From assembly GCA_036964625.1 (NCBI GenBank), contig JBALTG010000144.1, positions 1 through 11,558 on the forward strand: 11,558 bases of DNA, given 5' to 3'. This document shows, one piece after another, positions 6,712 to 11,558 of the stretch (position 1 is the first letter of the stretch; each line of letters opens with the position of its first letter). Both the position numbers and the translations under genes were made by a program. The DNA comes from Motiliproteus sp036964625. Its GTDB lineage: Bacteria > Pseudomonadota > Gammaproteobacteria > Pseudomonadales > Balneatricaceae. Below the pieces are notes generated by a model that was not told where the DNA came from, ran no database searches, and worked only from the letters and a program-made list of their open reading frames with translations.

Positions 6712-7046
6712 TGCCCCCCTCCTTGCTCGACTTTTTGTCTGAATTTGACCGTCGTCTGGCTCAGATCCACCAAGTCAACATGGTAGATAATATGGCTCTG
6801 CTCCAGTTCGTCTCGGAGTTCTGAAATCAGATCAAAGGGGAGTTCCTGATGGGGGGCTATGGCGATATCAATATCAGAAAAACGCCTCATCGTCCCTTCT
6901 GCACGGGAACCGAAAAGGTAGACATCACAGTCATAAGGTGCAAGTCGCGTTAGCAAAATTCTGCGAGCTTCCTGTAGATCCCATTCAGGAGCGGGTCTAT
7001 TGTCGGCGAGAGCGGGCTGCAGCGCATCGGATGGTTTACCAGTCAT
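6699..7046 (-). CDS. MNT-type nucleotidyltransferase, module 2 (MntA-like)
   Basis: Minimal nucleotidyltransferase, presumed antitoxin partner of the overlapping HEPN-2. Numbered from the ATG at 7046 (115 aa), the GSX10DXD motif is Gly46-Ser47, Asp58 and Asp60 (FSDIDIAI), and a third acidic residue is Asp91 (HVDLVDL). A longer start at 7073 adds nine residues (MPTWWSIQT) but has no Shine-Dalgarno, whereas the ATG at 7046 has GGTGGAG about 10 nt upstream; both are possible. It is transcribed first, the reverse of module 1, and its sequence differs enough from MNT-1 to indicate a separate origin rather than a recent duplication. The C-terminus is glycine-rich (GGGQWNA) because it is encoded by the downstream gene's RBS region. 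Confidence 0.87.
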   Translation of the reverse strand: MTGKPSDALQPALADNRPAPEWDLQEARRILLTRLAPYDCDVYLFGSRAEGTMRRFSDIDIAIAPHQELPFDLISELRDELEQSHIIYHVDLVDLSQTTVKFRQKVEQGGGQWNA

Positions 7047-7132
7047 GGTTTGTATGCTCCACCAGGTCGGCATCGAAGGGTCTAACTGTCATCATGTTAG
7101 CGCGAATAGCCAGGGAGTGGAACGCAGCATAA

Positions 7133-7145
7133 GACGCTACGCGTC
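7133..7145. promoter_or_regulatory. Short palindrome upstream of module 2
   Basis: GACGC-TAC-GCGTC is a perfect 5-bp inverted repeat about 60-90 bp before the MNT-2 start. On the minus strand it lies just upstream of a TATGCT that could be a -10 box (about 7127-7132). It might be an operator for autoregulation; no clear -35 was found. Confidence 0.28.
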
Positions 7146-7216
7146 GGGGCAAGTTGTGCGGGTTGTCTTGATCTTCCGATATACATGCGTGGGTTGGGAT
7201 TTATACCGACCAGAGG

Positions 7217-7760
7217 CCACCCAATATCAGGCTGAACACCAACCCAAAAGGGAAGCAGCCAAGGTTGGTGGTTATGTGGGTCAGGCTTCAGCCTGACAAA
7301 ACCCCCAAGCAGCCACCCATGTCGGGATGCTCCACCAACCCACAAAACCCAATATTCCTGCATAGATTGGTCGTTATACCGACCAAGGTGCCACTAATGT
7401 CAGGCTGAAGCCCGACCCACAAAAGAAGCAACCCTGTTGGTTCCTGTGGGTCGGTCTGAAATTGCTCCTGCATTTAAGACACTTCCCACATATCCCTGTG
7501 GGTCGGTTTCAGCCTGACAAAACCCTCAAGCGGCCACCCAATATCAGGCTGAACACCAACCCACAAAAGAAGCAGCCAAGGTTGGTGGTTATGTGGGTCG
7601 GGCTTCAGCCTGACAAAACCCTCAGCGGCTACCCATGTCGGGATGCTCCACCAACCCACCAACCCCAATATTCCTGCATAGATTGGTCGCTATACCGACC
7701 AAGGTGCTACTAATGTCAGGCTGAAGCCCGACCCACAAAAGAAGCCAAGGTTGTTGGTTT
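7217..7760 (+). repeat. About 317-bp higher-order direct repeat within array D
   Basis: The block from 7217 (CCACCCAATATCAGGCTGAA) to about 7443 recurs from 7534 to about 7760 at an offset of 316-317 bp. Only scattered substitutions and small indels separate the copies. Each contains a type-1 (+), type-2, type-1 (-) hairpin series. Confidence 0.75.
7445..7506 (+). repeat. 62-bp direct repeat, right copy flanking module 2
   Basis: Identical to 6155-6216 and in the same orientation. The two copies are 1290 bp apart and enclose the MNT remnant, HEPN-2 and MNT-2. Confidence 0.85.
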
Positions 7761-7861
7761 ATGTGGGTCGGAATTCATTCCGACAGAACCCCCAAGCAAC
7801 TACCCATGCCAGGCTGGGCACCCACACCCACACCAATCCACCCAACCCAGCCCACAAAAAA

Positions 7862-9883
7862 TCAAATCGCTTCCGGTCTGCCCAGGTAATAACCTTGGGC
7901 TGCGTTAACCCCCAGGCTCTGCAAGCAGGCTAAATCCTCCTGGGTCTCTACCTGCTCGGCAATGATCAGCATACCCAGGCCGTGGCCTAACTTGCACAGG
8001 GTGCGGATAAAGAATTGATGATCTTCATGGGTGGCGATGCCCTGGCTGAAGCTGCCGTCTATTTTCAGGTAATCGGTTTTAAGGCAGCGCAGCTGGTGGA
8101 AGCCCAGCGAGTGCAGGCCGAAGTGTTCCAGGGCGACGCGGGCGCCGAGCGCTTGCACCCCGGCGACAAACTGGCGGGTGTTTTCAAGGCTTTGGATTGC
8201 AGATTGCTCCAGAATCTCAAACACCAACCGGCGGCTCAGCGCGGGGGCCTGCTCCAGCTGGGTGTTGAGCCACTGGCAGAACGCCGGATCCAGCAATGAT
8301 GCGCAACAGAGGTTGACCGATACGCTCAGGGTGCTGTCGTTGTTGTTACTGGCGCTGACGGTGCTGCGCAGGTGTGCCAGCGCTTTTTCTACCACCAGCC
8401 GGTCCAGTTGGGGTGCCAGCTGCAGCCGCTCCGCCATCGGGATAAACGCTCCGGCCACGAGCGCGGGTTGATCGCCCTGTGGGATTCGTACCAGCAACTC
8501 GCTGAACAGAGGGTTCGGCGGGGTGTCTGGGCAGGATAAGTCCTCAGGGCTGCGCTGCTCGCCTGTGTTGGTTCTGTCGCTGTCGCCAAACCATTCCACA
8601 GGCTGTGCCAGCAGATAGGGGCTGCGCGCTTCCAGGGCGTTGACCAGCAGTTGCCGCCACTGCTGGCTGCCGTTAATCGGCAGGATTTGGCTGGCAACTG
8701 GGCTGGCCTCGGTGTAGTGGGCGTTGGGGCCCGCCGAGACCGCCTTGGACAGGGCAAGATCGGCGCGGCTGAGCAGCTCTGCCAGCGCTTGCTGCTTATC
8801 GTACTGCAACCCGGCCACATTGAACTGGCCCGCCAGCGAGTTGAGTATCTGTAACCGCTGGCTCAGTTGCTCGGTATCCTGGGCTAGCGACGCGGTGGCT
8901 AACCCCGGTGCCAGCAGGACAAAATCCGCACCCGATAAGCGCGCGCAAAGAGCCTGGTCCAGCCCCTGTTGATGCTGTTGCAGTTGCTGTACCGCCAGGG
9001 TGATCAGTGCATCACCGGCATCCAAGCCATGCTGTTGGTTGTAGCGGGCGATATCTCGTAGCCGAATCAGCCAGAGAACCCCCTGCGGGGCAGATTCCGA
9101 GTCTTTCAGCAGCGCCTGCAACCGGGCTTCAAAGCCACTGCGGTTGGGGAGCTGGGTCAGGCGGTCGGTATACGCGCGTTGACGAAAACTCTCCAGCTGC
9201 AGGGTCAGCTCCTCCAGCATCCGCTTAAGTCGAGAGGTCATCTTATTCATGGCGACCACCACCCGGCGCAGCTCGCGGGTACGCGGCAGCGGCTCAATAA
9301 TCGGGAACTCACTGCGACAGATCGCTTCGGCCTGCCGCTCTAGCGCGTACAGCGGGCGAAAGGTGATGCGGACAAAGGCATAAATTGCGGCCAGGGCGAG
9401 CATAAACGCCAGCGCGGTCCAGAGCAGCGTATCCTTGGCATTGGACCAGAGTTGCTGATAGGCATAGCCCGGATGGCTGCTCAGGGTCAGGTGGCCGCTC
9501 TGGCTCCAGCCAGACGTGATCAGCGTTTCCGCCTGCGGGGTTTCCAGCGGGAAAAATGCCACGAACCAGTCCGGCACACCGTTAATTTTAACCGCCAGCT
9601 GCCGCTCCACCAGAGTCACCCCGGACATATCCGTCAGCAGCAGGTGGCGGTAATAACCGCGATCAAAAATGCTGTTGATCAGGGTCTCCATAGATGCGAT
9701 ATCCCGCTCCGGCATATGCTCGCGCAACGACACACCCAGCGAGGTCGCCGTATCCTGCGCATGCGACAGCAGCTGCGGTTGGAGGAAGTTACGGCTGTTG
9801 TTGACGCTGGTGATAAAGCTAGCGGCGAACAGCAGCAAAAAAAGCACACTGATAATCGAGATCAGCTGGCGCGACAGGGTCAT
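7862..9883 (-). CDS. lapD: LapD-type c-di-GMP receptor (LapD_MoxY_N-HAMP-GGDEF-EAL)
   Basis: Inner-membrane receptor of 673 aa. When cytoplasmic c-di-GMP is high it binds LapG in the periplasm and so protects the surface adhesin. Order: membrane helix 1 (about 8-26), periplasmic output domain (27-150) with the GW..SGHLTLSSHPGYAYQQLW block, Trp126 matching the LapG-contacting Trp of Pseudomonas LapD, membrane helix 2 (153-173), HAMP (about 174-225), GGDEF (about 236-390), EAL (about 405-673). Both catalytic domains are degenerate: GGDEF is SGADF (317-321), the EAL signature reads AQPV (426-429), and the usual DDFG is EHFG (586-589). Glu556, LKID (606-609) and AEQVE are kept, so ligand binding without turnover is expected. 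A polar stretch at about 432-458 is extra within the EAL domain. The gene follows lapG by 151 bp; a REP array touches its 3' end. Confidence 0.95.
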   Translation of the reverse strand: MTLSRQLISIISVLFLLLFAASFITSVNNSRNFLQPQLLSHAQDTATSLGVSLREHMPERDIASMETLINSIFDRGYYRHLLLTDMSGVTLVERQLAVKINGVPDWFVAFFPLETPQAETLITSGWSQSGHLTLSSHPGYAYQQLWSNAKDTLLWTALAFMLALAAIYAFVRITFRPLYALERQAEAICRSEFPIIEPLPRTRELRRVVVAMNKMTSRLKRMLEELTLQLESFRQRAYTDRLTQLPNRSGFEARLQALLKDSESAPQGVLWLIRLRDIARYNQQHGLDAGDALITLAVQQLQQHQQGLDQALCARLSGADFVLLAPGLATASLAQDTEQLSQRLQILNSLAGQFNVAGLQYDKQQALAELLSRADLALSKAVSAGPNAHYTEASPVASQILPINGSQQWRQLLVNALEARSPYLLAQPVEWFGDSDRTNTGEQRSPEDLSCPDTPPNPLFSELLVRIPQGDQPALVAGAFIPMAERLQLAPQLDRLVVEKALAHLRSTVSASNNNDSTLSVSVNLCCASLLDPAFCQWLNTQLEQAPALSRRLVFEILEQSAIQSLENTRQFVAGVQALGARVALEHFGLHSLGFHQLRCLKTDYLKIDGSFSQGIATHEDHQFFIRTLCKLGHGLGMLIIAEQVETQEDLACLQSLGVNAAQGYYLGRPEAI

Positions 9884-9929
9884 AGTACGGCACCATCCAT
9901 GACGTTAGCGTTAATCGGTCGTTTGTTGG

Positions 9930-9983
9930 TTATTAACCATCGTTGATGCGCCCCTCGAGCGGGGTCTGCATCCGTTGGCTCAG
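9930..9983 (-). repeat. Second, diverged copy of the lapG 3' end
   Basis: 49 of 54 bases match 10032-10085, the end of lapG including its double stop TAATAA. On the minus strand it reads LSQRMQTPLEGRINDG-stop, against LSQRMQNQLEGRITDG-stop in lapG. The offset is 102 bp (34 codons), so this tail is in the lapG frame but beyond its stop. The 48 bp between the copies reads open in that frame (QQRLDERRNQPWSPSM) and is not duplicated. Confidence 0.85.
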
Positions 9984-10034
9984 CATACTGGGGCTCCATG
10001 GCTGGTTGCGGCGTTCATCCAGGCGTTGTTGTTA

Positions 10035-10772
10035 TTAACCATCGGTGATGCGCCCTTCAAGCTGGTTCTGCATCCGTTGGCTCAGATCGGTCCATAAGCG
10101 GAGCTGATCGGGTCGACCGATCAGGACTCCGCGGCCGCGCTCCTTCGCGTTCCAGAGCCCTTCGGCATTAAAACTATAGACCGGTTTCAGATCGGTCCGG
10201 CGCGAAGCGGGTTCGATCTTAGTAATCAGATTATCCAGGATCAAGGGTTCAGACTCCGGAGTCTCGTAATAAGTCACCACCATATGCGCCTGATTGAGTT
10301 CCAGTGCCTTAACGTACATCAGCCGCAGCTTAGCGGTGGGGATGCCTAGCTCTTTGAGGGTGAAGTACTTGGCGATGGAGAAATCCTCGCAGTCGCCGCC
10401 GTTGGTCGCCAGAAATTCGACCGGGGTGGCCCAGTAATCGCTTTTTTGCCAGTGATCCAGATCATCCAGAAAACGCACCTGGTTAAAAAAGCGATTGACC
10501 CGGTTGATCTTCTGCCACTCATTATCGCCCTGGTAGTTGTCGGTCAGCTGCTGCCAGGCAGACAGGCGGTCGCGTGCCTCGCTGCCGTATTGCTGCTCGA
10601 CCTGCGTCAGCATACGCTCGTTGAGGCCAAAGCGCGTGGCCGACGCTGCATCGATCAGTAGCAGGCTTAACAACAAAGCCGGGACCTTCAGTAATGGAGC
10701 CTTCAGTAACGGCATCAAGAGCATCGGCCTTAAACAACGGGTTAATCGGCTGTCATTCAAAAGCCATTTCAA
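10035..10772 (-). CDS. lapG: LapG-type periplasmic cysteine protease (transglutaminase-like, BTLCP)
   Basis: Calcium-dependent periplasmic protease that cuts the N-terminal region of LapA-type adhesins and frees them from the surface when LapD is not holding it. The protein is 245 aa. A hydrophobic N-terminal segment (about 17-40) and a likely signal-peptidase site after Ala45 (AASA/TR) fit export. The catalytic triad is Cys128 in GGDCEDFS, His163 in NQAHMVV and Asp180 in LILDNL; Asp127, Glu129 and Asp130 match the calcium ligands described for Legionella LapG. The start is TTG, with AAGGAAAGG ending 7 nt upstream; an in-frame ATG at codon 17 would shorten the leader. The gene ends in tandem TAA stops. 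lapD lies downstream on the same strand, as in known lap loci. An IS element starts 44 bp upstream of the start codon. Confidence 0.95.
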   Translation of the reverse strand: MKWLLNDSRLTRCLRPMLLMPLLKAPLLKVPALLLSLLLIDAASATRFGLNERMLTQVEQQYGSEARDRLSAWQQLTDNYQGDNEWQKINRVNRFFNQVRFLDDLDHWQKSDYWATPVEFLATNGGDCEDFSIAKYFTLKELGIPTAKLRLMYVKALELNQAHMVVTYYETPESEPLILDNLITKIEPASRRTDLKPVYSFNAEGLWNAKERGRGVLIGRPDQLRLWTDLSQRMQNQLEGRITDG

Positions 10773-10779
10773 ATACGTA

Positions 10780-10788
10780 CCTTTCCTT
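10780..10788 (-). promoter_or_regulatory. Ribosome binding site supporting the TTG start of lapG
   Basis: AAGGAAAGG on the minus strand ends 7 nt before TTG at 10772. A second TTAAGGAG occurs about 16 nt further upstream, making a short direct repeat of TTAAGGA. No other start codon near codons 1-20 has a comparable site. Confidence 0.6.
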
Positions 10789-10816
10789 AACAGGGAGCTC
10801 CTTAATAAGCAGACCC

Positions 10817-10840
10817 GGCTATGTTCTGTTTAGGTATTGA
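10817..10840 (+). repeat. Left terminal inverted repeat of the IS
   Basis: GGCTATGTT at 10817-10825 and TATTGA at 10835-10840 match the complement of the window's last 24 bases, 18 of 24 positions by eye. Confidence 0.78.
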
Positions 10841-10887
10841 TCCTGAACTAAACTATAGGAAACCTCAGCAATTGTCGGTGGTGTCTA

Positions 10888-11529
10888 ATGAAACAGGTCT
10901 ATTTCAACCAACTAGCTATAGCCATCGACTCGCTCAGCTCCTGTCAACGACACCTGCTTCTGGGGCGATTGCAGCACCCCGACGCAATATCTGCAATTAT
11001 CGAGCATCTGGAACAACAATGTCAGTCCGATCTTAGATGCCCTAAGTGCAACCATGATCAAATGTTCTGCGAATCATTCAAAGACCAGCGTAAGATCCCT
11101 GAACGCCCTGTTAGCAAGCGTGGTAACGACAACAAAAAAGGCGCCAAGTGGGTGCCCGTTCTGGTGGCTCGTGACCGCACTGCAGGTGAGGCGGGCTTTG
11201 TTCTCAAGCACTTCACCCTGAAGAATGTAGAGCCGCATCTGCTACCCCCGTCAAACCGAGATACCGTTCTCTATACTGACGCTTATCTGACCTTTGAAAC
11301 GTTGACCCGCAAGCACCATCTCGAGCACAAGGTGCTCAACGCCAGAGCAGATGAAAGAATCAAGGCATCAGTCTTCCCTGTTCAAGGGGTGAACAACTAC
11401 CATCAACGACTCAAGGGCTGGATCCAACGTTTCAGGGTGTCGCCATCAGATATTTATCCAACTATCTTGGCTGGTTCGATAAGAATCAATCAACCTTCTG
11501 AGTTTATGGCGGATTTTATTATGGTATAA
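10888..11529 (+). pseudogene. IS1595-family transposase, internal deletion and frameshift
   Basis: The open frame is 213 aa, against about 300 in intact relatives. The N-terminus keeps helices and the first half of the zinc ribbon (CPKCNHDQ, about 51-58). It then jumps directly to the ESFKDQRKIPERPVSKRG region (about 62-79), so the second zinc-ribbon pair, the following helices and the first catalytic Asp are missing. Later parts of the DDE-type core are present: LYTDAY (second Asp) and VNNYHQRLKGW (Asn and His/Lys positions). At about 11434-11437 one G appears lost: the open frame continues VSPSDIYPT, whereas the next frame reads GVAIRYLSNYLGWFDKN, the expected family end, to a TGA at 11499-11501. 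The frame past 11436 is therefore not ancestral, and the protein should be inactive. Confidence 0.88.
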
Positions 11530-11534
11530 AAGTT

Positions 11535-11558
11535 TCAATATTTGACGATAACATAGCC
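11535..11558 (-). repeat. Right terminal inverted repeat of the IS
   Basis: Ends ...ATAACATAGCC at the window edge, complementary to the left end GGCTATGTT; TCAATA (11535-11540) pairs with TATTGA of the left repeat. Confidence 0.78.

Larger units (their letters stand above)
7184..7861. repeat. REP-like palindrome array D (module 2 to lapD)
   Basis: About 680 bp with no supported gene. Type-1 hairpins lie at 7280-7297 (perfect GTCAGGCTTCAGCCTGAC), 7399-7416 (-), 7502-7518, 7597-7614, 7715-7732 (-) and 7767-7784. Type-2 hairpins TTGGTCGTTATACCGACCAA and a variant lie at 7367-7386 and 7683-7702. The last 60 bp is an A/C-rich stretch (CACCCACACCCACACC) that reaches to within 1-2 bp of the lapD stop codon. 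Opposed type-1 hairpins around a type-2 hairpin give a composite BIME-like arrangement. Confidence 0.85.
10817..11558 (+). mobile_element. IS1595-type insertion sequence, internally deleted
   Basis: The element is bounded by imperfect 24-bp terminal inverted repeats that begin GGCTATGTT and share TATTGA at their inner end. It is 742 bp long, while IS1595 members are usually around 1 kb. The base count fits the loss of an internal transposase segment. The last base of the window is the last base of the right repeat, so a target duplication cannot be checked; the 8 bp on the left are GCAGACCC. Probably non-autonomous; it could be moved by a complete copy elsewhere. Confidence 0.8.

Noticed and set aside
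7097..7713. Several overlapping 60-90-codon open frames on both strands of array D, with repeated peptides such as RLKPDPHNHQPWLL
   Set aside because: The repeated peptides are translations of REP palindromes in different frames. No RBS, no family features, and the frames follow the repeats rather than a gene.
4005..7861. CRISPR array
   Set aside because: Repeats are palindromic REPs of variable spacing and both orientations; spacers are themselves repeated, and no cas gene is present.
8389..8820. 143-codon minus-strand open frame inside lapD
   Set aside because: Out-of-frame shadow of the clear LapD coding sequence, without any recognisable feature.
9881..9900. Six-codon open frame (MDGAVL) overlapping the lapD start as ATGA
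   Set aside because: It lacks a Shine-Dalgarno site and the length is within chance; translational coupling cannot be supported from one sequence.

Overview
The window looks like part of a gammaproteobacterial chromosome, probably from a marine or biofilm-forming lineage. This rests on the ManNAcA pathway genes, the LapD/LapG pair and a RAYT with REP palindromes. No rRNA or species-specific marker is present, so the genus stays open. It starts inside one gene and ends exactly on the right end of an insertion sequence. It holds one run of 95 Ns (4150-4244).

Region 1 (1-3962, + strand) makes surface polysaccharide. It has the 3' part of a WcaJ-type undecaprenyl-phosphate sugar-1-phosphate transferase, then wecB (UDP-GlcNAc 2-epimerase) and wecC (UDP-ManNAc dehydrogenase). 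The first primes a lipid-linked repeat unit. The other two convert UDP-GlcNAc to UDP-ManNAcA, a precursor for ECA-like, O-antigen or capsular polymers. The wecB-wecC gap carries about seven imperfect 15-bp tandem units.

Region 2 (about 3963-7861) is an accessory stretch packed with REP-like palindromes. I can place at least twelve copies of one hairpin type, in both orientations, plus a second hairpin type. It contains a REP-associated tyrosine transposase (RAYT) and two different minus-strand HEPN/MNT (HI0074/HI0073-like) toxin-antitoxin-type modules in opposite gene order. Module 1 (5187-5871) has a HEPN protein whose motif histidine is replaced by leucine. Module 2 (6313-7046) has an intact motif and, just downstream, what looks like the leftover tail of another MNT gene. 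Module 2 lies between 62-bp identical direct repeats. The N gap sits inside a 130-bp tandem REP repeat whose copy number is not resolved.

Region 3 (7862-10772, - strand) is a lapG-lapD pair. LapG is a periplasmic calcium-dependent cysteine protease that releases LapA-type adhesins. LapD is the inner-membrane c-di-GMP receptor (HAMP, degenerate GGDEF, degenerate EAL) that sequesters LapG. A diverged second copy of the lapG 3' end lies between the two genes. No adhesin or Lap secretion gene is in the window.

Region 4 (10817-11558) is an IS1595-type element with recognisable terminal inverted repeats. Its transposase has lost an internal segment and carries a frameshift. Its left end lies only 44 bp from the lapG start codon, so it has probably displaced or replaced the native lapG promoter.
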